In this document: positions 50,492 to 59,134 of the stretch, piece by piece
Layout of the letters: each line of letters opens with the position of its first letter
How positions within the stretch are numbered: the stretch's first letter is position 1
Assembly (NCBI GenBank): GCA_947365245.1
Contig: CANAWG010000012.1
Coordinates: 1-64,000, forward strand
DNA from: an uncultured Oscillibacter sp.
Lineage (GTDB): Bacteria; Bacillota; Clostridia; Oscillospirales; Oscillospiraceae
Reading direction: 5' to 3'
DNA: 64,000 bases
The notes under the pieces: generated by a model
What the model saw: only the letters and a program-made list of their open reading frames with translations
Database searches by the model: none
What the model was told of the DNA's origin: nothing
Program-made: the position numbers and the translations under genes

Positions 50492-51382
50492 ATGAAAAAA
50501 TGGAGCGTCCTGCTGAGCCTCTGCCTCTTGACAGGCTGCGCCTCCGCCCCGGCGGAGCTGGAGCCCGCCCAATCCCCGCCTCCGTCCTCCCCGCCCCCGG
50601 CGGCGGTGGAGGTCCAGGAGGAGCCGCCCTGCTCGCTGACCCTGGACATGGTGGAGTGGGAGGACAGCGTCCAGAGCGAAGACGGCACGGAGCTGGCCCA
50701 ATACCGCTTCTCCCTGCCCCAGCTGACCACCCGCCGCGGCGACGGCACCGTCATTGAGACGGCGGAGACCGAGGCCGAGACCCGGGCCCTGGCGGCGGCG
50801 GAGACCTTCAACGGCCAGTTTGCGGACTGGACCAACGAAGAGCCCCTCCGGGAGCTGGCGGAGACCGCCCGGGCGGAGTGGGAGTGGCGGCGGCAGGAGG
50901 GCATCCCCTGGGAAACCGCTTTCACCGAGGAGATGGAGTGCCAGGTGTACCAGACGGAGCGGCTGGTCAGCGTGGCGGCAAACTATTACAGCTACACCGG
51001 CGGGGCCCACCCCAACACCGTGCTGATGGCCTGTAACTTCGATCTGGAGAGCGGGAGCTTTCTGACGCCGGAGCAGCTGGCGGAGGACAGCGAGGCATTT
51101 TCCCAGGCGGTGTGTGAGGAGATCCTCCGCCAGATCGACTGTTGGGCGGAGGAAAACGGCATGGAGGCGGAGGCGCTGTTCTGGGACAACTACCGGGAGA
51201 TCGCCGCCGACTGGAGCAGCTACGCCGTCAGCTTTGACGAATCTGGCATGACCGTGGCGTTCTCCCCTTATGAGCTGGCGGCCTACGCCGCCGGGTCCCA
51301 GATCTTTCAGATGGACTACGACTTTCTGGAGCCCTTTCTCAGCGACGAGGGCCGCGCCCTGCTGGATTTGGCGGAAGAATGA
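50492..51382 (+). CDS. Lipoprotein with DUF4163/DUF3298 domains
   Basis: A 296-residue lipoprotein: signal peptide MKKWSVLLSLCL with lipobox LLTGC (Cys about residue 16), a Pro/Ser linker (about 20-45), then a DUF4163 region and DUF3298 (ANYYSYTGGAHPN about residues 165-180; YALSPYELAAYAAG-like end FSPYELAAYAAGSQ). These two domains occur together in PdaC/RsiV-like wall proteins, where RsiV binds lysozyme; without catalytic domain, function here is open. Ribosome site AAAGGAGG. Promoter probably supplied by the 160-bp element. Confidence 0.85.
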   Translation: MKKWSVLLSLCLLTGCASAPAELEPAQSPPPSSPPPAAVEVQEEPPCSLTLDMVEWEDSVQSEDGTELAQYRFSLPQLTTRRGDGTVIETAETEAETRALAAAETFNGQFADWTNEEPLRELAETARAEWEWRRQEGIPWETAFTEEMECQVYQTERLVSVAANYYSYTGGAHPNTVLMACNFDLESGSFLTPEQLAEDSEAFSQAVCEEILRQIDCWAEENGMEAEALFWDNYREIAADWSSYAVSFDESGMTVAFSPYELAAYAAGSQIFQMDYDFLEPFLSDEGRALLDLAEE

Positions 51383-51383
51383 C

Positions 51384-51415
51384 AAAAAACAGCGGGTGGG
51401 CGCCCGCTGTTTTTT
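51384..51415 (+). terminator. Terminator after the lipoprotein gene
   Basis: Perfect 13-bp stem 51384-51396 with 51403-51415 including A6/T6 ends, six-base loop, right after the stop codon. Confidence 0.93.
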
Positions 51416-51418
51416 CGC

Positions 51419-51468
51419 TTGACATACCTTGCATCGCTATGTATAATAAGCATAGAGACACAAGGTAT
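51419..51468 (+). promoter_or_regulatory. padR promoter with nested operator repeats
   Basis: Perfect consensus promoter TTGACA (51419-51424), 17 bases, TATAAT (51442-51447). Two nested inverted repeats surround it: ATACCTTG (51424-51431) with CAAGGTAT (51461-51468), and CTATG (51437-51441) with CATAG (51451-51455). A strong promoter masked by a dyad is what a self-repressing PadR would use. Confidence 0.8.
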
Positions 51469-51491
51469 TATTTTAGAGAGGAGCGAGCGCG

Positions 51492-51830
51492 ATGCGGAAA
51501 AAACAGCAGATCGAGCACACCCCGTTACTGGTGCTTTCCCTACTGGCCGGGGAGGATATGTACGGCTACCAGATGATTCTGGAGCTGGCCCGGCGGTCCA
51601 ACCACACCTTTGACATGAAAGAGGGTACGCTGTACCCGGTGCTCCACGGCCTGGAGCAGCAGGGCTATGTGGAGGCCTACCGGCAGGAGGCCCCCACGGG
51701 CCGGGAGCGGAAGTACTACCACCTGACGAGAAAGGGCGGCGAGGCGCTGCGGGCGGAGGCGGAGAGCTGGCGGCGGTACTCCGGCGCGGTGGACGCGGTG
51801 CTCCGGTCCTCCGCCCTGGGGACGGCGTGA
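51492..51830 (+). CDS. PadR-family transcriptional regulator
   Basis: A 112-residue winged-helix regulator: TPLLVLSLLAGEDMYGYQMILEL start (about residues 10-32), FDMKEGTLYPVLHGLEQQGYV (about 40-60) and GRERKYYHLTRKG wing (about 69-81). Short PadR type, normal length. Autoregulated by the dyads upstream; operon with two membrane-protein genes. Ligand unknown; PadR proteins of this sort often sense cell-envelope drugs. Confidence 0.94.
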   Translation: MRKKQQIEHTPLLVLSLLAGEDMYGYQMILELARRSNHTFDMKEGTLYPVLHGLEQQGYVEAYRQEAPTGRERKYYHLTRKGGEALRAEAESWRRYSGAVDAVLRSSALGTA

Positions 51831-52684
51831 TGGACCGCTCGGAGTACTGCGCCCGGGTGCTCGCCGGGCTCCGGGGGCTGTCCCGGCGGGAGCGGGAGGC
51901 GGTCCGGAGGGAGCTGGAGGACCATATCGAAGACCACGCCCGGGCCCTTTTGGACCTGGGGTACGACGAGAAGCTGGCGGAGGAGCGGACCATGGCCGCC
52001 ATGGGGGATCCGGCGGAGGTGGCCCGGGAGATGGCGAAGCAGTATCCCCGGGGCTGGAATGTGGTCGCCGGCGTGTCGCTGGCGTTGTGCGTCTTCGTGC
52101 TGTTCTCGGCCCTCTCCAGCAGCTCCAACAGAAAGATGATCGGATACGCCTGGGACAGCATTGTCTACCGCATCTCTCCGCCGGGGCCGGAGACGGTGGT
52201 CGCGGGCACCGTCTCCCCGCCGGGGATTGAGCCCGTCTCCGGCGTCGCGGAGGCGGTGGACATCCGGCGGACCATCGGAGACAACGTGCTGCGGGTCTAC
52301 CGGATCACCGTGGGGACCCAAGGCAGCCGGACGGCGGAGATGACGCGGATCTACGAGGGCGGTTATCAGGACGGCGCGCTGGCGGCGGAAGCGGCAGCCC
52401 GCCCGGAGGACGGCCAGCTGACGGCAGAGGCGGCGGTCTGCATCTACCACAAAATCCCCGGCGGGCTGGTGGCGATGCCGTCGTTCAACGAACTCACGGC
52501 GGAGAGCCAGCGGGGAGACCAGCAGGTGCCCTTTCGCCGGGGGGCAGTGTTCAATCCGATGATGTGGCAGGTCTTTCTGCGGGCCCCCGTCCAGCCGGGG
52601 GACGACCACATCACGCTGCGCTATGAGTGGCTGAGGGAGACCGTCACCGTTGACGTTCCTCTGCCAAAGGAGGGTATGCCATGA
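51830..52684 (+). CDS. HAAS/permease-prefix domain membrane protein
   Basis: A 284-residue protein. Residues ~1-70 form the helical HAAS (permease prefix 1) domain: LRGLSRREREAVRRELEDHIEDHARALLDLGYDEKLAEERTMAAMGDPAEVA, which partners PadR regulators. One membrane segment about residues 76-95, then an extracellular region of about 185 residues of unknown fold. Start ATG overlaps the padR TGA (TGATG); GTG at 51827 is possible. Probably transmits envelope signals together with PadR; inference from family context. Confidence 0.82.
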   Translation: MDRSEYCARVLAGLRGLSRREREAVRRELEDHIEDHARALLDLGYDEKLAEERTMAAMGDPAEVAREMAKQYPRGWNVVAGVSLALCVFVLFSALSSSSNRKMIGYAWDSIVYRISPPGPETVVAGTVSPPGIEPVSGVAEAVDIRRTIGDNVLRVYRITVGTQGSRTAEMTRIYEGGYQDGALAAEAAARPEDGQLTAEAAVCIYHKIPGGLVAMPSFNELTAESQRGDQQVPFRRGAVFNPMMWQVFLRAPVQPGDDHITLRYEWLRETVTVDVPLPKEGMP

Positions 52685-53403
52685 GGAGGAAGAAGAGACT
52701 GCCCACCCGCCGGCGGCGGGCGGCGCGCTGCGCCGCGGCCGCCCTGGTGCTCCTCATTCTGGCGCAGAACTTTCTGCACACGGCGTACCTGCTGCCCATC
52801 CAGGCCGTCCGGCTGATGGAGGAGAAGCAGGGCCTCCAGGGAAGCCAGGTCGTCCGGCGGCAGTGGGAGCCGGAGGTCTACGGCTGGAGCTCCCTGTTCT
52901 ATCTGACGGCCGGCGGCCGGGCCGTGTCTCTCACCGGCGTGTCTCTCACCGCCCGGGGCTGGTGGCCCACCCACACGGGCCTGCTGGACTGCGCCGAGGA
53001 CAAGCCTCTCCACGCCGGAGAGGAAATCGTCATGCTGGACGCCGGAGAGGACGCCGAAAACCGCTACTACGGCACCCACCTCTTTTTCTACGGGCGGGTG
53101 GACGACCCCGCCATTGAGACCGTGGAGATCCGTCTCCAGGTCCCCCCCGACTACAAGGCGGCGGAGGGGGAGACCGTCGACGTGGGGTATTATCTCCTGC
53201 TCAACGCTCCCATCTTTGAAAAGGAGGGCCGCCGGTATTTTCTCCTGGATCACCGGACGTCTTTCCAGAGCGCGGCGAGGGCGGACCGCATTGTGGGAAG
53301 AAATGCCGCCGGGAACGGCGTCACGTCGTTCCAGATCCCGGTGACCGGCAGGAGCATCGCCCGCCGCGCGCCCAGAGGGGCGGAGGCCGGCGGGAGTACA
53401 TAG
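52681..53403 (+). CDS. Membrane-anchored protein of unknown function
   Basis: A 240-residue protein with a very basic N terminus (MRRKKRLPTRRRRAARC), one membrane segment about residues 17-42, and an outer domain of ~195 residues predicted mostly beta (YGWSSLFYLTAGGRAVSLTGVSLTARGW). It resembles the C-terminal part of the preceding gene in layout but I recognise no family. Overlaps the HAAS gene by ATGA, so it is the third gene of the PadR operon. Confidence 0.7.
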   Translation: MRRKKRLPTRRRRAARCAAAALVLLILAQNFLHTAYLLPIQAVRLMEEKQGLQGSQVVRRQWEPEVYGWSSLFYLTAGGRAVSLTGVSLTARGWWPTHTGLLDCAEDKPLHAGEEIVMLDAGEDAENRYYGTHLFFYGRVDDPAIETVEIRLQVPPDYKAAEGETVDVGYYLLLNAPIFEKEGRRYFLLDHRTSFQSAARADRIVGRNAAGNGVTSFQIPVTGRSIARRAPRGAEAGGST

Positions 53404-53409
53404 CGAAAA

Positions 53410-53445
53410 AGAAGCCCCCGCGCTCAAGCTGGCGCGGGGGCTTCT
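53410..53445. terminator. Terminator between the PadR operon and the flavodoxin-like gene
   Basis: Perfect 14-bp stem 53410-53423 with 53432-53445, eight-base loop; lies between convergent genes, with A5 on the left. Confidence 0.85.
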
Positions 53446-53446
53446 C

Positions 53447-54502
53447 TCAGGTTTTCTCCAGCAGCTGCTCCAGAATATTCCCGCTGAACCGCTCCAGCCG
53501 CCCCTGGATCCCCGGCAGGCGCACCGCCGTGCCGGCATCGTTGGCGGTCTCCAGCATGCAGAAGCCCGGCGGCAGCCAGAAGCCCTTGTTCATGTTCATG
53601 GCCGAGACCACCTGGCTGGCCACGATGTCCCCCCCGGAGTACCCGGAGACCACGATGGCGAACACCGCCGTGTTCTCAAAGGGCGCGGCCCGGTAGAGGG
53701 CCGTCAGGCGGTTGACGGCGGCGGTGAGGTTGGCGGGCAGGGCGTCGTTGTAGTTGGGGCACAGCAGCACCACGCCGTCGGCCGCCCGGATGGCGGGGTA
53801 CACCTCCTCCACCATGACGCCGCCGTAGAAGCAGTCCCCCCGCTCCCCGAAGTGGAGGCAGGCGGTGTAGGGACACCCGGCGCAGTCCGCCAGGGTGCCG
53901 TTGCGCAGGCCGATCTCCGTGACGTCACAGCGCGCCTCCAGCCCCTGCCGGCACCGGCTCCACAGGGCCAGGGTGTTGGAGGCGGGATGGCTGGAGGCGT
54001 GGAGCACCAGGAGATTGGGCCGTCCGTGCCGGGGCGGGGCGAAGTCCAGCACCCGCCGCACAAGGTCCTCCGCCGCCCGCTGGTAGGCCTCCTCCAGAGA
54101 GCAGGCGGCGTTTTTGGCCTGGACGGTGAAGTTTTGCAGGTCCCCGGAGGCCTCCACCAGGGGCCGACCGGGAAAGGCGCACCCCGCGAGATTCGCCGCC
54201 AGCACCAGCTCCCGCCCGGCGGACTTGGTGTAGAGGTCCCCTCTCCCGTCCACCAGCACGCCCCCCACGCACCCCCGGAGGCACCCGGGGTGGGCGCGGA
54301 GGTGCGCCAGCAGGCTGTAAAACTCATGGTTCACGCCGCTTTCATCCAGGGACACGGCGAAGAGGACCCGGCGGTTTTCCAGGGGGCCCTCCAGCCGGGG
54401 GCGCACCTGGGACCGGCGGCCCCGGAGGGCGGCCTCCAGCGTCCGGACAAACCGCTCCGAGGCGGTCTCCCCGGGGCATATAACGGTCAAGTCCTGTGAC
54501 AT
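53447..54502 (-). CDS. Flavodoxin-fold NAD(P)H-dependent oxidoreductase-like protein with extra N-terminal domain
   Basis: A 351-residue protein. Residues ~165-340 form an FMN-reductase/flavodoxin domain: NLLVLHASSHPASNTLALW (phosphate loop), CAGCPYTACLHFGERGDC cysteine loop, PNYNDALPANLTAAVNRL (flavin-binding), SGYSGGDIVASQVVSAM. The first ~160 residues (VICPGETASERFVRTLEAAL...) resemble a distinct alpha/beta domain with a flavodoxin-like SLDESG motif; possibly a degenerate second copy. Follows the LDH-like gene by 9 bp, so the two are one operon. Physiological role unknown. Confidence 0.75.
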   Translation of the reverse strand: MSQDLTVICPGETASERFVRTLEAALRGRRSQVRPRLEGPLENRRVLFAVSLDESGVNHEFYSLLAHLRAHPGCLRGCVGGVLVDGRGDLYTKSAGRELVLAANLAGCAFPGRPLVEASGDLQNFTVQAKNAACSLEEAYQRAAEDLVRRVLDFAPPRHGRPNLLVLHASSHPASNTLALWSRCRQGLEARCDVTEIGLRNGTLADCAGCPYTACLHFGERGDCFYGGVMVEEVYPAIRAADGVVLLCPNYNDALPANLTAAVNRLTALYRAAPFENTAVFAIVVSGYSGGDIVASQVVSAMNMNKGFWLPPGFCMLETANDAGTAVRLPGIQGRLERFSGNILEQLLEKT

Positions 54503-54511
54503 GGCCCCCTC

Positions 54512-55747
54512 CTATCCGATCTCCCGCAGGGCCGCCTCCGTCTCCCGCAGACGGCCGAAGAGGGCGTCCGGCAGCTCCAGCGTCTCAATCTCCACCCCCC
54601 GGGTTGTGAAGCGGTTCTTGCAGCCGAACCACACGCCCCCCATGGGCACGGAGCCGCAGTGCCACGCCCCCCGGAGGGCCAGCAGCAGCTGCATGGCCCC
54701 GGAGGACACGGCGGGAGCCGTGTAGGGCTTGTAGCCCAGCTCCCGGATGTAGAGGTTGGCCTCCAGTGCCAGCCGGGTCAGCTCCCGGGAGCGTTCGTCG
54801 TTGTAGTGCTGGATGGAATCGGCGATCACCAGGCCCCTGCCGTGGGGGCCGAAGCTGCGGCCCTCCGTGAGAAAGAGGGCAAACTGCGGCTCCCGCTTGG
54901 CAAAGTAGGCCGCCCGGGCGTTCATCACCCCCAGGCCGAAGCCCTGGACCTGCTCCGGCAGGAGGCCCAGGCCGTCCCAGCGGCCCGCCTCGTCCCGGTT
55001 GGAGGCGTCCCACACCGCCCGGCACAGGGGGTCCACCGGGTCGCTGAGGACCACGAAGAGACCCCGGAAGTCCGCCGCCCGGGCCTGCCGGGCAAACCGC
55101 TCCGCCAGGGGGCGGTTTGCCTCCAGCTGGGCCATGCGCACATCCCCCACCCCGCTGCCCACCGGCGGGACGGCCCGGGCGGCGGCGAAGAGGAACACGT
55201 CGCAGTCAAAGAGGCGCTCCGGCGGCACCGCCTCCACCTCCGGCAGGGCATGGTAATCCCAGGGCCAGGCGGTCTGGCCCATCTCCGTGACCCACCGGGC
55301 CACGGCGTTTTCGTTCAGGTCGCAGATGCCGATGGAGGCGATCACATCCCCGCCCAGCAGCTTCAGGGCCGTCAGCAGCGTGCCGCCCACGTCCCCCACC
55401 GCCAGCAGGTTGACCCGCCGCTTCTGGGGCTTGAGGGCGGCGAAGTCCAGCGCCCGCCGCCAGCTGGGATGCCGGACGTTGACGGCGGTGAGGCGGCCCG
55501 CCGCGATGGCCCCGGCGACACACTCCGGCAGCGCCGGGGCCTCCCCCATCCGCCGGGGGTCCAGCCAGCTGACGCCGGTGGTCTCCGCCGTCAGCTGGCG
55601 GGGGTCCGTCACCCGCCAGGCGGCGGGAAAGTCCGCCGGGTCCCGCCGGAGCAGAAACAGCTCCGGCGTCCCCTCCGGCGCCGGCGGCAGGGAAAGATCC
55701 GCCTCCCATGAGGCAGCCAGTTTTCGATCGATGGCGTACCAGTACAT
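54512..55747 (-). CDS. Lactate/malate dehydrogenase-like NAD-binding protein
   Basis: A 411-residue protein with an N-terminal domain of ~115 residues and then a Rossmann domain: VNLLAVGDVGGTLLTALKLLGG (about residues 110-131), IGICDLNE (about 136-143), LFVVLSDPVDPLC (LDH N-P-V-D-x-like loop). The catalytic LDH/MDH His-Asp/Arg set is not clear to me, so activity is uncertain. Similar proteins in Clostridia are annotated as lactate dehydrogenase. Start at 55747 (AGGAG 5 bases upstream). Cotranscribed with the flavodoxin-like gene. Confidence 0.65.
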   Translation of the reverse strand: MYWYAIDRKLAASWEADLSLPPAPEGTPELFLLRRDPADFPAAWRVTDPRQLTAETTGVSWLDPRRMGEAPALPECVAGAIAAGRLTAVNVRHPSWRRALDFAALKPQKRRVNLLAVGDVGGTLLTALKLLGGDVIASIGICDLNENAVARWVTEMGQTAWPWDYHALPEVEAVPPERLFDCDVFLFAAARAVPPVGSGVGDVRMAQLEANRPLAERFARQARAADFRGLFVVLSDPVDPLCRAVWDASNRDEAGRWDGLGLLPEQVQGFGLGVMNARAAYFAKREPQFALFLTEGRSFGPHGRGLVIADSIQHYNDERSRELTRLALEANLYIRELGYKPYTAPAVSSGAMQLLLALRGAWHCGSVPMGGVWFGCKNRFTTRGVEIETLELPDALFGRLRETEAALREIG

Positions 55748-55798
55748 AGCGTCTCCTGTTCTCCGGACAAGGGGCAAAAAATCATATAAAAGGTAAGA

Positions 55799-55821
55799 CG
55801 GCCCCGCAGAACGCGGGGCCG
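55799..55821 (-). terminator. Terminator after the first GT4 gene
   Basis: Perfect 9-bp GC stem 55799-55807 with 55813-55821, AGAAC loop, then T-rich sequence on the minus strand; separates the glycosyltransferase from the LDH-like gene. Confidence 0.75.
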
Positions 55822-55895
55822 CCTCGCCTCTGCCGGCACCATCTTACCACAATTCTCCCCGCCGCACAAGAGCCGAAAGGGATTCTCCCCCTCCC

Positions 55896-56939
55896 CTACG
55901 CCCGGGCGCGGCGCTGGGCCACGGAGGCCGGCAGGGGCGGCAGGATCCGCTCCCGGCGGTAGATCTCCCGCAGCTTCGCCCCCACGGCCTCCAAACTGCG
56001 GCCCTCCGCCGCGGCCCGGCCCGCGGCGGTGAGATCCGGCAGGGCGCCGGAGAGAATTCCCTCTACGATCCGTTGAAAGTCATCGGTATTTTCCGCTTTG
56101 TATATATTTTGGCCGTGCTCCAGCCAGCCGCCGTAGACGGGGATGTCCCGCACCACCGTGGGGACACCGCAGGCCAGGGCCTCCAGCACCACGATGCCCT
56201 CGGTCTCCTCATGGCTCAAAAAGGCAAACACGTCCGCGCCGCGGTAGGCCTCCCTCAGGCGCTCCCGGTCCACGAAGCCGGGGAAGCGGACGTTGGCGGG
56301 GGCGCTGTCCATGGCCCGGGTGATCTCCCGGGGGACAAGCCGGGGGTCCGTCCAGCCGAACCAGAGGAACTGGGCCGCGGGGACGCGGCGGGCCAGGTCC
56401 AGAAACTCCGGCAGTCCCTTCCGGGCGATGGTGTGGCCCACGGAGATCACCACCGGGGTCTCCCCCTCCAGGCCGTACCGCCGGCGGAAAGCGGCCCGGG
56501 CGGCGGGGTCGGGGCGAAAGTAGTCCGTGTCCACGCCGTTGGAGATGCTGTACACCGGGCGGCGGAGGCCGTAGCTCTCCAGCAGGCGCCGAGAGTACTC
56601 CGTGGGGGTCAGCACCACGTCCCCCAGGCCGTAGCAGAATTTGATCCACCGCCGGAACAAGGGAGCCAGGGCGTCGGAGCCCTTGAAGGAGCCCCGGAAA
56701 TCCTCCATGGTGGAGTGGCCGTACCATACCACCTTCCTCCCCCGCAGCCGGGCCCCCAGCGCCGCCAGAACGGAGTCCGTCAGGACGGTGTTCACGTGGA
56801 CGGCGGCGGCGTCCGGCGTCCAGCGGGAGGTGGTCTCGATGTCCGCCCGGCGCAGACACTCCCGCTGGTGGCGGATGGCCTGTCCCACGCCGCTGCGGCC
56901 CACCAGCTTCTCTCCGCCGCTGTAGATGTAGATTTTCAT
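55896..56939 (-). CDS. GT4-family glycosyltransferase
   Basis: A 347-residue GT-B enzyme: MKIYIYSGGEKLVGRSGVGQA start, YSISNGVDTDYFRP (about residues 132-145), SVGHTIARKGLPEFLDLAR donor domain start (about 165-183), and E-x7-E motif EETEGIVVLEALACGVPTV (about 245-263). No membrane segment. Acceptor unknown; the neighbouring second GT4 gene belongs to the lipid-glucosyl type. Start at 56939, with AGGAG 7 bases before it; the longer open frame would have no ribosome site. Confidence 0.92.
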   Translation of the reverse strand: MKIYIYSGGEKLVGRSGVGQAIRHQRECLRRADIETTSRWTPDAAAVHVNTVLTDSVLAALGARLRGRKVVWYGHSTMEDFRGSFKGSDALAPLFRRWIKFCYGLGDVVLTPTEYSRRLLESYGLRRPVYSISNGVDTDYFRPDPAARAAFRRRYGLEGETPVVISVGHTIARKGLPEFLDLARRVPAAQFLWFGWTDPRLVPREITRAMDSAPANVRFPGFVDRERLREAYRGADVFAFLSHEETEGIVVLEALACGVPTVVRDIPVYGGWLEHGQNIYKAENTDDFQRIVEGILSGALPDLTAAGRAAAEGRSLEAVGAKLREIYRRERILPPLPASVAQRRARA

Positions 56940-57079
56940 GGTGTTCTCCTCGTTTCGTGGAATTTCCCCAAGTTTTCGGCTCTCCGCCGTGTTTTTTCCG
57001 GTTTGCGGCGGATTTTGGGCGCAGAAACCCAAGCGGGCGTTGATTCCCGCTTTTTCTTCTGTTTCAGTTTTTGCGTGCA

Positions 57080-57337
57080 CCGTCAAATTATGACGGGAAA
57101 TTCTTCAGCTGACGCAGGACGCTGTTTGCCGCCGGAGGCGGCAAAGGCGCTCTCAGTTGACGGTGTTCTCTTGCGTCGCAGAGAGATTTCGCGCCCTGCG
57201 GGGCACGCCCAAGGGCTTTGCCCCTGGACCCCACAAACCTTTGAAAAGGTTTGATCGAAACCTTTATAGCCACCGCACGGCGCATTTTTGCGCCGGCGGG
57301 CTTTGCCCGCCTTGAAAACCGTTTACCGGTTTTCAAG
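57080..57337. repeat. Tandem hairpin array between the GT4 and TVP38 genes
   Basis: Hairpins at 57080-57096 (6 bp), 57125-57145 (9 bp, GGA loop), 57193-57204 (4 bp), 57209-57227 (7 of 8 bp, TTT loop), 57234-57253 (8 bp, TGAA loop), 57278-57295 (7 bp, TTTT loop), 57295-57311 (7 bp, TTT loop) and 57311-57337 (11 bp, TTTAC loop); the last three share boundary bases. The 426-bp gap 56940-57365 contains no gene. Same construction as the arrays in the dcw cluster. Confidence 0.85.
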
Positions 57338-57365
57338 TGCGTTGACTATATCAGCCGCTCTTCTC

Positions 57366-57953
57366 TCAGCCCACCAGCATCCGCCAAACTGCCGTCAGTC
57401 CCAAGCTGTACAGCGCGATGGCAAAGGGCTTGCCCAGGAGGATGATGGCGGTGTAGCGCCGCCAGGTCATATCCGTCGTTCCCGCCAGATAGCAGAGGAA
57501 GTCGTCCGGCGCCACCGGCAGGAAGATGGCCAGGGCGAAGAGCCGGGCAAAGCGGTCTCCCTCCTCCGCCCAGCGGCTGTACTTCCGGATGGTCTTCTCC
57601 GAAAACAGCAGGGACAACAGGGGCTTTCCGCAGTTCCGGGCCACGGCGAAGGCCATGAGGGACCCGGCGCAGATGCCCACGTAGTTGTAGACGAAGCCCC
57701 ACACGGGGCCGAAGAGGATCACCCCCACCAGGCACCCCAGTCCTCCCGGCAGCACCGGCACCACCACCTGCACCGCCTGAAAGACGGTGAACAGCAGCGC
57801 CCCGGCCAGCCCCAGGCTGGAAACCAGGGCCTCCAGCCGCTCCTGGGAGGTCAGCACGCCGGTCTGCCAGCCCCAGACGGCCACCGCCGCGCACAGAAGA
57901 AACCCAACGGCGGACGCCGCCTGGAGCACCGTCCGCTCCGCGCCCCGGCTCAC
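57366..57953 (-). CDS. TVP38/TMEM64 (DedA-superfamily) membrane protein
   Basis: A 195-residue polytopic protein, the SNARE-associated/VTT-domain family. Membrane segments about residues 8-27, 45-70, 78-100, 130-150, 160-185; family motif LPGGLGCLVGVILFGPVWGFVYNYVGICAGSLMAFAVARNCGK (about 63-106) and FLPVAPDDFLCYLAGTTDM. VTT proteins are linked to lipid carrier scrambling. Starts with GTG at 57953, overlapping the glycosyltransferase TGA by 4 bp with GGGAGGT upstream; translation coupled to a lipid glycosyltransferase fits a membrane-lipid role. Confidence 0.9.
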   Translation of the reverse strand: MSRGAERTVLQAASAVGFLLCAAVAVWGWQTGVLTSQERLEALVSSLGLAGALLFTVFQAVQVVVPVLPGGLGCLVGVILFGPVWGFVYNYVGICAGSLMAFAVARNCGKPLLSLLFSEKTIRKYSRWAEEGDRFARLFALAIFLPVAPDDFLCYLAGTTDMTWRRYTAIILLGKPFAIALYSLGLTAVWRMLVG

Positions 57954-59134
57954 GCGGGGACCTCCCGGCAGGCCTCTGTCCCGCCGCGGTGGGCGATCTG
58001 CTCTTCGTAGACGGCCTCCATCCGCTCCGCGAAGCGCTGGGCGGAGAACTCCTCCGCCGAGGCCCGGGCAGAGCGGGCCAGACGCTCCCGGCGGTGGGGC
58101 TGGGCCAGGAAATCCGCCAGCTTCGATTGGAAGTCCGCCTCGTCCCGGTACTGCCAGCCGTTCTCCCCGTTTCGAAGAATGCCGGTGAGGCAGGGGTCCG
58201 CCCGGCACAGGGCGGGGACGCCGGCGGCCAGGGCCTCGATGTAGGTCAGCCCCTGGGTCTCGCTGGTGGAAGCGCTGACGAACAAATCCCCCAGCTGATA
58301 CCAGTCCGCCACCTGCTCCGGGGGAACCATCCCGGCGAAGACCACGTCCGGCGCCGTTAAACCCAGGGCGGCGGCCTGGCGCGTAAGCCGGGGCCGGTCG
58401 GGGCCGTCCCCCACGATCAAAAGCGTGACGGCGGCGTCCCCCAGGGCGGCCCGGCAGCACAGCAACTCGTCGATGTTCTTCTCCTCCGCAAGACGCCCCA
58501 CAAAGACCAGAATGGTCCGCTCCGCCGGAATGTCCAGACTGGCCCGCAGCACCGCGGAGCGCCAGGGGTCCGCCTCGCGGCGGAATGGAGCCAGGTCGAT
58601 GCCGGAGGGCACCACAAACACCGGGCAGCTGACGCCGTAGTTTTGCAGCAGCAGCCGCACCTTGCCGGTGGGGGCGATCATGCAGTCCGTCCGGGCCGCC
58701 ACCCACCGGGAGAACACCGCCGCCGCCTGCCGCCCAAACCGGACGCTGGGGGAGAAATAGTGGGTGTAGTCCTCGTACACCGTGTGGTAGGTGTGGACCA
58801 GGGGGATGTTCCGCTCCTCCGCGATGCGCCGGGCCAGGAAGAAAGTGGAGAACTCGCACTGGGAGTGGACCACGTCCGGTCCCCAGTCCACCAGCCGGCG
58901 CACCCACTTCCCCGCCAGGGCCGTCCGCAGCCGGGCCCCGGGGTACACCAGCCCCGCGGCGATGGAGCCCAGGTACGTCACGTCGTCCTTTTCCCAGGAA
59001 CGGCGGCTCTGGGACAGCGTCAGCACCCGGACCTCGTGGCCCCGCCGCTCCAGCTCCCGGCGGAGATTTTTCACCGACGTGACCACCCCGTTGACAGCGG
59101 GGGCGTACCAGTCGGAGGTGATGAGAATTTTCAT
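57950..59134 (-). CDS. GT4 glycosyltransferase (diacylglycerol glycosyltransferase-like)
   Basis: A 394-residue GT-B enzyme: MKILITSDWYAPAVNGVVTSVKNLRREL start (about residues 1-28), HSQCEFSTFFLA, HTYHTVYEDYTHYF (about 114-127), VPSGIDLAPF, VGRLAEEKNIDELL (about 213-226) and the E-x7-E motif SETQGLTYIEALAAGVPAL (about 290-308). The N-terminal pattern and HTYHT-YEDY segment are typical of bacterial diacylglycerol glucosyltransferases making membrane glycolipids. Regulated promoter just upstream. Confidence 0.92.
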   Translation of the reverse strand: MKILITSDWYAPAVNGVVTSVKNLRRELERRGHEVRVLTLSQSRRSWEKDDVTYLGSIAAGLVYPGARLRTALAGKWVRRLVDWGPDVVHSQCEFSTFFLARRIAEERNIPLVHTYHTVYEDYTHYFSPSVRFGRQAAAVFSRWVAARTDCMIAPTGKVRLLLQNYGVSCPVFVVPSGIDLAPFRREADPWRSAVLRASLDIPAERTILVFVGRLAEEKNIDELLCCRAALGDAAVTLLIVGDGPDRPRLTRQAAALGLTAPDVVFAGMVPPEQVADWYQLGDLFVSASTSETQGLTYIEALAAGVPALCRADPCLTGILRNGENGWQYRDEADFQSKLADFLAQPHRRERLARSARASAEEFSAQRFAERMEAVYEEQIAHRGGTEACREVPA

